A stretch of 64,000 bases of DNA from Nitrospira sp. (GTDB lineage: Bacteria; Nitrospirota; Nitrospiria; Nitrospirales; Nitrospiraceae): the NCBI GenBank assembly GCA_019636815.1, contig JAHBWT010000002.1:54456-118455 (forward strand), written 5' to 3'. The position numbers and the translations under genes were made by a program. The notes beneath the pieces were generated by a model. The model did not search any database. It was not told the DNA's origin and saw nothing but the letters and a program-made list of their open reading frames with translations. The first letter of the stretch is position 1; each line of letters opens with the position of its first letter. Below are positions 9,612 through 18,127 of this stretch, one piece after another.

Positions 9612-10568
9612 ATGATGCAGTCACAGACGTATGAAATTAGCACCATGGGCCGTAAAATCCAGGCTCCTGCAGTACGCTTGGGTAATGTCATCGTCGTCAT
9701 GAACGGCAAGTTTGTAATGGTTGGGGAAATCTTTGATGCGTATTGGCTAAAAGCGGATACGTTGCCGGACTTGAATTGTCTAGTTGATCAGTTGAAGGCT
9801 ACAGGCAACAGACCTGACGTAGTTACCTTCGTGCAGCGGGTTCCCGACACGGAACCACGATATGATTACTATATGGAATGGGACAACGTAGCAGCGATTC
9901 CAGTGAGTACGTATGAGAAATGGTTTCGGGAGCAAATTTCTTCTGCGAGTCGAAGGAATATCCGGATGAGCGAGAAGAGAGGTGTGACAGTCAGAGTCGA
10001 GCCTTATGATGAGAGGTACGTCCGGGGGATCATGTCGGTCTATGATGAATCTCCAATCAGGGCGGGGAAGAAATTTTGGCATTATCGAAAACCGTTCGAA
10101 GCGGTCGAGGCGGAGAACGGAACATATCGAGAACGGAGTACCTATTTGGGAGCCTATCTTCAGGATGAGCTTATCGGCTACATGAAAATAGTATGGGATA
10201 CTAACAGCGCCGCCATTATGCAAATTATCTCCAAATTGGAGTTCCGAGACAGGCGGCCGAATAATGCGCTCATGTCTCACGCGGTTAAGCTTTGCGAGGA
10301 GAGGGGGGTCGAGTATCTTCTTTATGAGCGCCTAGTTTATGGGAATAAAGGAGAGGATTCGCTAACAAGATTCAAGAAGGAAAATGGTTTCATCCGCATG
10401 GATCTTCCTCGATATTATATTCCACTGACCTTGAAAGGGAAAATAGCGCTCATGCTCGGATTGCATCGGGATGTGAAGGAAATGGTGCCACAGCGGTTGC
10501 GCCAACAGTTGGTTCATGCCCGAGATAGATGGTATGCGAACCGCCTCAAGATTATTGGGGGAACATAA
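9612..10568 (+). CDS. FemAB/GNAT-like transferase
   Basis: 318 residues from the ATG at 9612, chosen because GGAGAAG lies just upstream; the frame is open further back to 9321, but that part overlaps the deacetylase gene out of frame. Features are SSASRRNIRMSEKRGVTV, GAYLQDELIGYMKIVW, MQIISKLEFRDRRPNNALM and YLLYERLVYGNK, consistent with a GNAT-fold domain of the FemAB-like group. This is the second of three such proteins in the window. Its target is unknown; a role in acylating an amino sugar is inferred from context. Confidence 0.65.
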   Translation: MMQSQTYEISTMGRKIQAPAVRLGNVIVVMNGKFVMVGEIFDAYWLKADTLPDLNCLVDQLKATGNRPDVVTFVQRVPDTEPRYDYYMEWDNVAAIPVSTYEKWFREQISSASRRNIRMSEKRGVTVRVEPYDERYVRGIMSVYDESPIRAGKKFWHYRKPFEAVEAENGTYRERSTYLGAYLQDELIGYMKIVWDTNSAAIMQIISKLEFRDRRPNNALMSHAVKLCEERGVEYLLYERLVYGNKGEDSLTRFKKENGFIRMDLPRYYIPLTLKGKIALMLGLHRDVKEMVPQRLRQQLVHARDRWYANRLKIIGGT

Positions 10569-10824
10569 CGTTCAATCCTGCATCTTAAGAGATGCCCAAT
10601 TCCTTCATCGTTGCAGCTGAAAACCAGCCAGCTTCTCTGTGTCGTTGGACACTGTGTAATCGAGATCAGGAATTTATCAGACCTTCCTTAAATCGGTCCA
10701 TCACACACAGTGGAGTTGCGATGAAAGAGTCGGAGGGAAATCGATGCTGTTTGTATTGTTCATGATTGAGGAGCGGTAATGAAAACCATCTCTTGGCCGC
10801 ATTCTCGCTCACTGATGACTATAG
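10569..10824. other. Gap of about 250 bp before the nested insertion sequences
   Basis: No clear gene. Near its end a GAGGAG site at about 10771 precedes an ATG at 10780, whose frame (MKTISWPHSRSLMTI) runs straight into the end of the old IS3 element at 10825. This may be the original start of the SGNH hydrolase gene that now begins on the other side of the insertions, but the frames do not join simply, so this is only a suggestion. Confidence 0.3.
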
Positions 10825-10898
10825 TGCTCCCCTAAAATCAAGCCACCTGAGTTGCTTGTTGCGCACGGAATGACGTTGGTCCCCTTTGGAGACAACTC

Positions 10899-11702
10899 TT
10901 AACCAGAGCAGACGACCTTTTCGGCGTCCTGTTCTTCCTGACGTTGAGTGATGAACTCGCTCGGGGTCAGGTGCCCAAGCGAGCTGTGTGGGCGGTGGTG
11001 ATTGTAATCTATCCGCCAGGCTTCGATGATGGCCTGCGCCTCAGCCAGCGAGGCGCACTGATGCACGTTCAAACATTCGTCACGGAGTCGGCCGTTAAAG
11101 GACTCAATAAAGGCGTTTTCGACGGGTTTGCCTGGTCGAATGAAGTCGAGCTGGACACCTCGCCGATACGCCCAATCTTCGAGGGCCCGCGATTGAAACT
11201 CAGTCCCATGATCCACCGTGATAGACTGTGGGACTGAGACGCCATGTAATACCCGATCTAAGGCCTGGCTGACTATTTCCCCTGACATCCGAAACCCGGC
11301 CTCTAGCAGGGGACTGAGCCGACTCCAGTTATCCACGACCGTTAAGATCCGAAACGGGCGCCCATCAGCCAAGGTATCATGCACGAAATCCATGCTCCAG
11401 CGCTCGATCGGGCCCACCGGGACCGGAGCTGGGCCTCGGTGCAGCGCGATATGTTTTCGTCGCCGCACCCGCATGCGCAGCTGGAGCCCCTCCAAGCGGT
11501 ACCATCGACGGACTCGCTTGCGGTTGACTGCCCAGCCTTCGCGTCGGAGCAACACCCAGATGCGTAAATAACCAAACCGAGGGCGGGCATGGGCCAGATC
11601 TCGAATGCGCATTCGCAGCGCTGTTTGATCCTTGGCCGTACTCTGTCGATACCACGAGGCCCGACCGAACTGGGCCAAGCGACAGGCCCGCACACAACTC
11701 AC
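10899..11702 (-). CDS. IS3-family transposase OrfB (copy 1)
   Basis: DDE-type integrase-fold transposase catalytic part. The HTH-like region RPRFGYLRIWVLL is followed by catalytic DFVHD, TVDHGTEF and the glutamate in NAFIESFNGRLRDE; the C-terminus has the typical RPHSSLGHLTPSEF. The frame is open upstream of the GTG at 11702 as far as the A-run at 11759-11765, where a -1 frameshift from orfA (CGA AAA AAA GTC) would create the OrfAB fusion. Copy 1 appears intact and potentially active. Confidence 0.9.
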   Translation of the reverse strand: MSCVRACRLAQFGRASWYRQSTAKDQTALRMRIRDLAHARPRFGYLRIWVLLRREGWAVNRKRVRRWYRLEGLQLRMRVRRRKHIALHRGPAPVPVGPIERWSMDFVHDTLADGRPFRILTVVDNWSRLSPLLEAGFRMSGEIVSQALDRVLHGVSVPQSITVDHGTEFQSRALEDWAYRRGVQLDFIRPGKPVENAFIESFNGRLRDECLNVHQCASLAEAQAIIEAWRIDYNHHRPHSSLGHLTPSEFITQRQEEQDAEKVVCSG

Positions 11703-11752
11703 CGAGAAGGTATCCCAAAACCAGTGGGCCAGTTCCCGGCGGCGGGCGGGCC

Positions 11753-12019
11753 TCAGACTTTTTTTCGTAAGGCCTCCGATAACATGTGTTTGTCGAGCGA
11801 GAGGTCGGCCACCAGTCGCTTCAACCGGCTGTTTTCTTCTTCCAGCTGTCGCAACCGGCGCAACTCGCTGACGCCCAGATGGGCATATTTCTTCTTCCAG
11901 GTGTAGAAGGTGGCCTCAGCCACACCGAACTGCCGGCAGAGATCCCCAATCGGGGTGCCCGACTCGGCTTGCCGGAGGGCGTAGACGATCTGCTCTTCTG
12001 AGAATCGTGACCGCTTCAT
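11753..12019 (-). CDS. IS3-family transposase OrfA (copy 1)
   Basis: 88 residues. DNA-binding helix-turn-helix protein: RFSEEQIVYALRQAESG, GVAEATFYTWKKKY, then a leucine-zipper-like LRRLRQLEEENSRLKRL. It ends LRKKV at the A7 slippery run, the expected place for the programmed -1 shift into orfB. IS407-group OrfA proteins have the same length and layout. Confidence 0.9.
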   Translation of the reverse strand: MKRSRFSEEQIVYALRQAESGTPIGDLCRQFGVAEATFYTWKKKYAHLGVSELRRLRQLEEENSRLKRLVADLSLDKHMLSEALRKKV

Positions 12020-12102
12020 CGATCCACTCCTTTCGTCGAGGACCGCCGAAGCTGCCAGTCTACTCCAGTTTTAGGTTGTCGTCGTTTCCGGGGGAGACGT
12101 CA

Positions 12103-12346
12103 CACGTGATAGACGGCTTTGCGATTCACCACCAGGCAGTCTCGAACTCGCAGCTGCACCCACAACCGGCGATAGCCAGACGTCGGATACTGCTGAATCC
12201 AATATCACAACCGCTCCAGCCACGATGGCTCTGTGCGGCCTCGGCGTCAGGCCACTCGGGTGGTTCAATGCAAGCCGGCTCGACTCACGCAGAGCACCTG
12301 GCAGCTCCGTCGCTCTGAGACACCCGACACGCTGGCTCTCACGCAT
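12103..12346 (-). pseudogene. Decayed start of an IS3-family orfB (older element)
   Basis: Different - strand frames give pieces of an IS3 OrfB: RVGCLRATELPGALRESSR, then in another frame GYRRLWVQLRVRD and VVNRKAVYHV. The last piece is cut by the end of IS3 copy 1 at 12102. Several frameshifts make it non-functional. Confidence 0.65.
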
Positions 12347-12671
12347 CGGATGTCCTCCGGTCCAAAGAGTAGGGTTTCAAGGCCTCCCGTAAGATGTCAT
12401 TGTCCACGACCAGATCCCCGATCTTCTGCTTCAACTTCTTGATCGGTTCGTCCTTCAAGGCCTGCTCGTCCTTGGGCCGAGTCCGGGGTGTGTTCTCTGC
12501 CCACAGGAGAAACTTCTCGTGCCACTCATCAACCTCCGCCAAGGTCAGGCCATGTTGGCGAGCCGCCTCCGCGACTGAGGTCTCCTCCTTCAGGATACTG
12601 ACGACCAGCGCCACCCGACGCTTCGCCGTCCATCGTTCAATGGGTTCGGAACATTCTTGAGCCATCTCCAC
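12339..12671 (-). CDS. IS3-family transposase OrfA of the older element
   Basis: 110 residues. Shows RWTAKRRVALVVSILKEE, VAEAARQHGLTLAEVDEW (helix-turn-helix) and the coiled IKKLKQKIGDLVVDNDILR. This is a different OrfA type from that of copies 1 and 2. Its partner orfB is broken, so the element cannot transpose by itself. It reads away from the SGNH hydrolase gene at 12733. Confidence 0.8.
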   Translation of the reverse strand: MEMAQECSEPIERWTAKRRVALVVSILKEETSVAEAARQHGLTLAEVDEWHEKFLLWAENTPRTRPKDEQALKDEPIKKLKQKIGDLVVDNDILREALKPYSLDRRTSDA

Positions 12672-12732
12672 CTCCTCGGTCCACGCCAGGACCTTGTCGT
12701 CGCGGTGGTCTCAATTTCAAGGGGAGCAGGAT

Positions 12733-14016
12733 ATGGCCAAGAACATTGTTAGCAAGATGATCGTTCTCTGTGTGTCTGGTGTGCTCGGTATACTTGGTTG
12801 CGAAGCGCTCGCCCGAGTTGTACTCAACCCCGCCGATTTCTTATCTCCGAGGACAGTTACTGACGACGTGCTTGGGATATCCATCGTACCGCATAGTTCC
12901 GGATTTGATGAATGGGGGTTCAGAAATAGCAAAGTACCTACCGCTGCTGATGTGGTGACAGTTGGGGACTCCCACACTTATGGGAATACGGCCACAATGG
13001 ACGATGCATGGCCATCAGTCGTAGCGAGAGCCACGAATATGCAAGTATATAATCTTGGACTAGGTGGGTATGGCCCAAACCAATATCATTATTTATTAAT
13101 GACCAAGGGGCTCAAACTCAAACCAAAGTGGGTCATTTGCGGGATATATATGGGTGATGATTTCGAGAATGCATTCATGATCACCTATGGGCTGGACCAC
13201 TGGGCGTCATTACGAGTCGGACAGTGGAACAAAGTTAATTCAGACATCTGGGGGATCGCTGCACCTCCAGTCTGGGGAGCCGATATCCGAAACTGGTTGT
13301 CTGAGCATAGCATGGTGTACAGGCTTATATTTCACAGCCCCCTATTCGCAATTTTGAAGGAAGCCGTTCGGTTCGAAGAGATATTGACAAAAGGCGATCC
13401 GTACACGACCGCCGTGGTCATTGAGGATCAAAATATTCGCGAGGCATTTCGGCCCATTGGCATGGCGGAACGGCTGGACAAAAATAGTGCCCCTGTTAGG
13501 GAGGGAATGCGGATCACGTTCCACCTCCTGAAGGAAATGGACCAGGCCTGTAAACAGGTGGGTTGTAAGTTCCTCACTGCAATTATTCCTACGAAGGAGA
13601 CGGTGTTTGGCGAATACATCACGCAGAACCCTCAGCTGCATTTACGGAGCGAACTTGAACAGGTCATCAGGAATGAGCAGTCCGTCAAGATAGATCTCGT
13701 TGATTTTCTCTCTAGAGAAGGAATCGCCTTTGTGGATACGCTGCCTGCGCTGAGACGATCAATTAAAGATCAACTCTATGCACAAACAACGAGAGATATG
13801 CATCCAGGAAAGAACGGCTACCGGGTGATCGGGGAAACCGTTGTAGAATACCTTCTTAAGCATACATCTGAGACTAGAACCTATCTCAAAACAGTTGACG
13901 GCCTGAATATTCTTCACTATAAGTCCGGTCATGCTCCGCCTACGCGACGATCAATGGGAGCGGATACGGGAACATTTTCCCGAAGAGCACCTGCCGGATA
14001 CCCGGGCGGGTCGTAA
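12733..14016 (+). CDS. SGNH/GDSL hydrolase (AlgJ/AlgX-like), C-terminus replaced by IS5 insertion
   Basis: The start at 12733 is chosen for the GGGGAG site 5-10 bases upstream, which comes from the old IS3 end. An N-terminal signal anchor (MIVLCVSGVLGILGCEAL) is followed by block I VGDSHTYG with the catalytic serine, NLGLGGYGPNQYHY and DMHPGKNGYRVIGE with the Asp-His pair. Related proteins O-acetylate or de-acetylate exopolysaccharide in the periplasm. Residues 1-381 are native. The next 46 residues come from the IS5 element inserted at 13875. Removing the element and one TA restores a 16-residue native tail ending at the TGA at 14760-14762. The loss is small, so activity may persist. Confidence 0.8.
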   Translation: MAKNIVSKMIVLCVSGVLGILGCEALARVVLNPADFLSPRTVTDDVLGISIVPHSSGFDEWGFRNSKVPTAADVVTVGDSHTYGNTATMDDAWPSVVARATNMQVYNLGLGGYGPNQYHYLLMTKGLKLKPKWVICGIYMGDDFENAFMITYGLDHWASLRVGQWNKVNSDIWGIAAPPVWGADIRNWLSEHSMVYRLIFHSPLFAILKEAVRFEEILTKGDPYTTAVVIEDQNIREAFRPIGMAERLDKNSAPVREGMRITFHLLKEMDQACKQVGCKFLTAIIPTKETVFGEYITQNPQLHLRSELEQVIRNEQSVKIDLVDFLSREGIAFVDTLPALRRSIKDQLYAQTTRDMHPGKNGYRVIGETVVEYLLKHTSETRTYLKTVDGLNILHYKSGHAPPTRRSMGADTGTFSRRAPAGYPGGS

Positions 14017-14712
14017 GCCCATCCCCACTCGGGCAGTGTTGGAGGCCGTGCTCTGGATCCTGAACACCGGGGCCCAGTGGCACTTGCTCCCCCAGTGCTA
14101 TCCGAATTACAAGACCGTCCATCGCCGGTTTCAACAGTGGTGTCAACGCGAGGTATTGCGGGACATTCTCACTCAGTTGGCCAATACGCTGCGCGACGAA
14201 GGGGCGATCGATGAACGGGAGAGTTTCATTGATGCGACGTTTGCGGCGGCCAAGGGCGGCGGCGAGGCCGTGGGGCTCACGAAGCGCGGCAAAGGCGTGA
14301 AAATCCTCGCGATTGTGGATCGGCATGGACTGCCCCTTTCCGTCAGCACGCACGCGGCGAATCATCATGAAGTGACCTTGGTCCAACTCAGTTTCGACTT
14401 CTACATGCTGGAGGCCAAGCCGGAGCACCTCATTGGCGATCGGGCCTATGACAGTGATGGTCTCGATGACGACCTCAAGCAGGACGGCGTCAACCTGATC
14501 GCGCCGCACCGGTCCACGCGGAAACTGAAGACCCAGGATGGCCGTCATTTGCGCCGCTATGAACGGCGCTGGCTCGTTGAACGCTTCTTTGCCTGGCTGC
14601 AATGGAAACGGCGGCTCCTTATTCGCTGGGAGTATTACGCCTCAAACTTTCTCGGCTTTGTCCGGCTCGCCTGCATCACGATGCTCCTCAAGCAATTTTG
14701 AGATAGGTTCTA
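13875..14712 (+). mobile_element. IS5-family insertion sequence, copy A
   Basis: 838 bp including the flanking TA dinucleotides, bounded by inverted repeats TAGAACCTATCTCAAAA on the left and its complement on the right. It encodes one transposase. Copy B at 37995-38832 matches it in length and, as far as I can read, in sequence, which points to recent transposition. The target duplication is most simply TA. It interrupts the end of the SGNH hydrolase gene. Confidence 0.9.
13931..14701 (+). CDS. IS5-family transposase (copy A)
   Basis: 256 residues, single frame. N-terminal DUF4096-like part (LRDDQWERIREHFPEE, PTRAVLEAVLWILNTGAQW), then the DDE catalytic domain: ESFIDATFAAAKGGG, HLIGDRAYDSDGLD and RRWLVERFFAWLQWKRRL with the YREK-like glutamate region. 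The protein is identical to copy B. An antisense frame covering most of the gene is a shadow. Confidence 0.92.
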   Translation: MLRLRDDQWERIREHFPEEHLPDTRAGRKPIPTRAVLEAVLWILNTGAQWHLLPQCYPNYKTVHRRFQQWCQREVLRDILTQLANTLRDEGAIDERESFIDATFAAAKGGGEAVGLTKRGKGVKILAIVDRHGLPLSVSTHAANHHEVTLVQLSFDFYMLEAKPEHLIGDRAYDSDGLDDDLKQDGVNLIAPHRSTRKLKTQDGRHLRRYERRWLVERFFAWLQWKRRLLIRWEYYASNFLGFVRLACITMLLKQF

Positions 14713-14754
14713 ATACAGTCCAGTCCTCGCCGGCAAGGATGTCCATCCTCGTCA

Positions 14755-15936
14755 ATGAATGAGCCCATGGGATTGCAGGACAAGATTGGGCACAGTGTTT
14801 CGCACGCGATCTCGTGGGTGCAACGGAATACGTATCGTGGTTATGAGCCTGCGGACGGGAACCTCTCGCCGTTATTCAGGCTGACGAGAGGTCGTGTCCT
14901 CCCGATGCGGGTGTTGCAGCAAATCGTGCTACGTGTGCCCTTCAATATCCGTCCATTGCTTGGCATCGCACCCCACGAGTCCGCCATCGGTCGTGGGTAC
15001 TTGGCCTGGGGTCTTCTCCTCCTGTATCGGATGAACGGAGATGAAGCTCTGAGGAAGGAAGCAGTCGCTTGCCTGCGATGGCTCATGGTGAATCGAGCCT
15101 CTCACTCGGCCGACTTCTGCTGGGGAGATCCCTATGAATATGCAACCAGAAGCGGACGACGTCCGTTTGGCGAACCGCTCCTCATTTGGAGTGCCCTGAT
15201 TGGCCAAGCCTTTCTCGATGCATACGAGTTGTTGCACGACGACCAATTTCTGAGCGTTGCACAAAGTACCGGACGTTGGATACTCAGTCTACCTAGGCAA
15301 CAAATAGGAAGTGGCAGCTGTTTGAGTTACGTCGCTTATCGGCAGTCATCCATCCACAATTCGAATGTCATGGGGGCCGCATTCCTCGGGCGCCTTGGAT
15401 CACTTACAGAGAACTCTCACGCGATAGCGACCGCAAAAAGCGCGATCGCATATACCTGTGCCAGGCAGCGGAAGGACGGTTCTTGGTACTACGCAGAAGA
15501 GTCAAAATATCATTGGATCGACAACTTTCATAGCGGCTATAACCTTTCTGCGTTAAAGGTCTATAGGGATGCGACGAAGGACGAATCATTCGATGAATGT
15601 ATTGAGAAAGGCTTGAGGTACTACAAAGACTACTTCTTTGAAGCAGATGGATGCCCCAAATACTTTCATGACAAGACCTATCCAATCGATATCCAGTGTG
15701 CGGCGCAAGCGATCGAAACGCTTGCAAGCTTTGGTGAATACGACTCTGACAGTATGATCTTGGCCAGGAAAGTTGCCGCTTGGACCATAGAAAACATGCA
15801 AGGCAAAGATGGGCATTTCTACTATCGTGATCTAGGCTGGAAGAAGGTCACAACTCCGATGCTGCACTGGGGACAAGGAACGATGATAAAAGCGCTGGCC
15901 GTTCTTCTCCGAAAACTTGTGCCGATGTCCACATGA
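14755..15936 (+). CDS. Six-hairpin (alpha/alpha toroid) glycosidase-like protein of unknown function
   Basis: 393 residues. Repeated hairpins with GYLAWGLLLLYRMNGDEALR, LLIWSALIGQAFLDAYELLHDD, FHSGYNLSALKVYRDATKDES and HWGQGTMIKALAVLLRKL indicate an alpha/alpha barrel of the kind found in glycoside hydrolases, lyases and epimerases. There is no signal peptide. Relatives are often found in exopolysaccharide clusters without known activity. Its start overlaps the original end of the SGNH hydrolase gene, so before the IS5 insertion the two were coupled. Confidence 0.6.
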   Translation: MNEPMGLQDKIGHSVSHAISWVQRNTYRGYEPADGNLSPLFRLTRGRVLPMRVLQQIVLRVPFNIRPLLGIAPHESAIGRGYLAWGLLLLYRMNGDEALRKEAVACLRWLMVNRASHSADFCWGDPYEYATRSGRRPFGEPLLIWSALIGQAFLDAYELLHDDQFLSVAQSTGRWILSLPRQQIGSGSCLSYVAYRQSSIHNSNVMGAAFLGRLGSLTENSHAIATAKSAIAYTCARQRKDGSWYYAEESKYHWIDNFHSGYNLSALKVYRDATKDESFDECIEKGLRYYKDYFFEADGCPKYFHDKTYPIDIQCAAQAIETLASFGEYDSDSMILARKVAAWTIENMQGKDGHFYYRDLGWKKVTTPMLHWGQGTMIKALAVLLRKLVPMST

Positions 15937-16859
15937 TGGTTGTCTCGATGGCCATTCCAGCACAAGCTGTCAATCTGAAATACGCGCTCATCACACCGGC
16001 TTGGAACGAAGAAAAGCATCTTGAGGAGTTAATTCGGTCGGTGTCAGACCAGACTGTGCTGCCGGTTCGATGGGTGGTTGTCAGTGATGGATCCACGGAT
16101 AGAACGGATGAGATCGTCAGATCTGCAGCATCACGATTTCCTTGGATTATTCTCTTGAGACTTGAACGGGATCCTGAACGACATTTTGCCGGTAAAGCTC
16201 ATGCTGTCAACGCCGGGTATGCCTCTCTAAAAGGGGTTGTATTCGACCTGGTGGGGAATCTGGATGCCGACATGACGTTGCCGCCGGACTTCTACGAATT
16301 TCTCATATCAAGATTCAAGGCAATTCCGAACCTGGGTGTGGCAGGAGCTCCCTTCGTTGAAGATACAGGCAATCCTGGATCGCACAGTCATGCCTTCTCG
16401 AACCTGGACCATGTCTCTGGAGCTTGCCAATTATTCAGGAGACGTTGTTTCGAACACATTGGAGGGTACCGCCCCATTAAAGGAGGAGGCATCGATTGGG
16501 TGGCAGTGACGACAGCTCGGATGCTTGGATGGACCACGCGGACGTTCGTAGAAAGAACCTGTGTTCATCATCGCACTATGGGAACCGCAGACCGTAGTCC
16601 GGTCAAGGCCCGATTCCGTCATGGCCAGGAAGACTATTACGTCGGGAATCATCCGTTGTGGGAAGTGGCACGGAGTTTCTTTCAGATGAAGAATCAGCCA
16701 TTCATCGTGGGAGGGCTGTCTCTGCTTTCTGGATATGTTTTTGCATGGGTTTCTGGAAAGCTCAATCCTATTCCTAGTGAATTGCGTGTGTTTCACCGTC
16801 GAGAGCAGATGAAACGGCTTTACAAAGCGTTCCAATTTATGAAGCGCCCCCAAGCATGA
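15933..16859 (+). CDS. Family 2 glycosyltransferase
   Basis: 308 residues. Typical GT2 features: YALITPAWNEEKHLEELI, VVVSDGSTDRTDEIV, FDLVGNLDADMTLP (DxD motif near residue 112), then DHVSGACQLFRRRCFEHIGGY and GGGIDWVAVTTARMLGW. A hydrophobic segment near residues 255-275 may associate with the membrane. It overlaps the previous gene by 4 bases (ATGA) and the next also by 4, so it belongs to a tight operon. Confidence 0.88.
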   Translation: MMVVSMAIPAQAVNLKYALITPAWNEEKHLEELIRSVSDQTVLPVRWVVVSDGSTDRTDEIVRSAASRFPWIILLRLERDPERHFAGKAHAVNAGYASLKGVVFDLVGNLDADMTLPPDFYEFLISRFKAIPNLGVAGAPFVEDTGNPGSHSHAFSNLDHVSGACQLFRRRCFEHIGGYRPIKGGGIDWVAVTTARMLGWTTRTFVERTCVHHRTMGTADRSPVKARFRHGQEDYYVGNHPLWEVARSFFQMKNQPFIVGGLSLLSGYVFAWVSGKLNPIPSELRVFHRREQMKRLYKAFQFMKRPQA

Positions 16860-18127
16860 CCTCCTCTAATCAGTCCGTCAACGTACCTCTCTCCCCTCGC
16901 CTCCTATCTCAAGGGGTGAGCACAGTTCTGATGCTGGCCTACACTCACTATGAGTCAGATCCCAGGGTGATTCGAGCGGCTGAGGCTGCTCTCGAAGCTG
17001 GATTTTCAGTCGATGTCATTGCCTTGAGGCGTCCGAGCCAACTCTCAACAGAAATTGTCCGAGGGGTGAGGGTTTACCATGTCCAGGCCCGATACCGGGG
17101 AAGTTCTCGCCTAAGGTATGTGTGGGAATATATGCGGTTTTTTGTATTGTGCACTCTCATGTCGGCTTCTTTGTTTCTGTCGAAACGTTACAAAGTTGTC
17201 CATGTTCATAACATGCCGGATGCTCTCGCATTTGCAGCTCTCGTTCCCAAGTTGTTCGGAGCCAAGGTTCTCTTAGATATCCATGATCCCATGCCGGAGA
17301 CGTATGGCTCAAAATTTCGAAACCTTGCGACTCACATAGTGAGACGACTACTCTTACTTCAGGAACGATTGAGCGTGGCCTTTGCCGACGCGACGATCAC
17401 GGTCAGTGATCCTTTGAAAGATGGGGTCTTAGTCGCACGTGGATATCGTCCGGAACAGATCGGTGTCATTGCAAACTTTGCTGACGATCACATCTTCAGA
17501 CCGTTAGAAATGCCGGCTACTAATGGCGTGGTACGGTTCGTATTTCATGGAACGATTCTGGAGAGAAACGGCCTGCGGACGCTCGTTGAAGCCGTGGCAC
17601 TGGTTCGAGATCCTCAAAAGATGCGAGTTAGAATTATCGGAGAAGGTGATTTTAGTGCGACGTTGCATGCATTGATTCAAGATCGTGGCGTGAACGATGT
17701 AATAGAATTGTTCAATCAAGCCTATCCATTGTATGAGATCCCAAAGCTGTTAGCCGACTGCCATGTCGGGCTCGTTCCCTTGGATATCGGAGATTCTACG
17801 GTAGCCAATTTTGCGTTGCCGCTGAAGTTAGTCGAGTACACCTGTCTGGGGTTACCATCAATTAGCGTACGAAACGAGGCAATCAACTACTATTTTGGTT
17901 CAGACGAGTGCATGTTTTTTCGATCGGGGGATGCAGCCGCCTTGGCTCAGCTGATTACCGAAGTTGTAGAGAATCCTGCCCGACTGATGGACTTTCGAAA
18001 GAGACTTGAGCCGATTCGTGAACGACTGCAGTGGAGTAAGGAAAAGGAAAAGTATATTGCGTTGTTGCATAAATTAGGTGGTGAAGGAAAACATCAGACT
18101 GCTCTAGGAGGGCGCACACATGTATGA
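16856..18127 (+). CDS. Family 4 glycosyltransferase
   Basis: 423 residues, GT-B fold. N-terminal VLMLAYTHYESDPRVIRAAE, VVHVHNMPDALAFAALVPK and LLDIHDPMPETYGSKF; C-terminal FHGTILERNGLRTLVEAVAL, VRIIGEGDFSATL and the EX7E-like LPLKLVEYTCLGLPSISV. It would add a sugar to the growing lipid-linked repeat. It shares ATGA with the previous stop and overlaps the next gene by 8 bases. Confidence 0.88.
   Translation: MTSSNQSVNVPLSPRLLSQGVSTVLMLAYTHYESDPRVIRAAEAALEAGFSVDVIALRRPSQLSTEIVRGVRVYHVQARYRGSSRLRYVWEYMRFFVLCTLMSASLFLSKRYKVVHVHNMPDALAFAALVPKLFGAKVLLDIHDPMPETYGSKFRNLATHIVRRLLLLQERLSVAFADATITVSDPLKDGVLVARGYRPEQIGVIANFADDHIFRPLEMPATNGVVRFVFHGTILERNGLRTLVEAVALVRDPQKMRVRIIGEGDFSATLHALIQDRGVNDVIELFNQAYPLYEIPKLLADCHVGLVPLDIGDSTVANFALPLKLVEYTCLGLPSISVRNEAINYYFGSDECMFFRSGDAAALAQLITEVVENPARLMDFRKRLEPIRERLQWSKEKEKYIALLHKLGGEGKHQTALGGRTHV

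Larger units (their letters stand above)
10871..12102 (-). mobile_element. IS3-family (IS407-like) insertion sequence, copy 1
   Basis: 1232 bp, with ends TGACGTTGGTCCCC on the left and the reverse complement TGACGTCTCCCCC on the right. It encodes orfA and orfB on the - strand linked by a run of seven A residues. Copy 2 at 26276-27507 has exactly the same length and a clearly diverged sequence. The flanks (GGAA on the left, CACG on the right) show no 4-bp target duplication, in line with later deletion or recombination next to it. Confidence 0.85.
10825..12728 (-). mobile_element. Remnant of an older IS3-family element, interrupted by a second IS3 element
   Basis: The outer ends form an imperfect inverted repeat: TGCTCCCC ... 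CCACC at 10825 on the left and GGTGG ... GGGGAGCA ending at 12728 on the right. Only 46 bp of the left end and about 626 bp of the right part remain. The right part holds an intact orfA and a decayed start of orfB. A different IS3 element (10871-12102) sits between them, and most of orfB has been lost, probably in an adjacent deletion. The right terminal repeat supplies the GGGGAG ribosome site of the SGNH hydrolase gene at 12733. Confidence 0.7.

Noticed and set aside
10871..12102. Target site duplication for IS3 copy 1
   Set aside because: The bases next to the two ends do not match in 3 or 4 positions; the same holds for copy 2.
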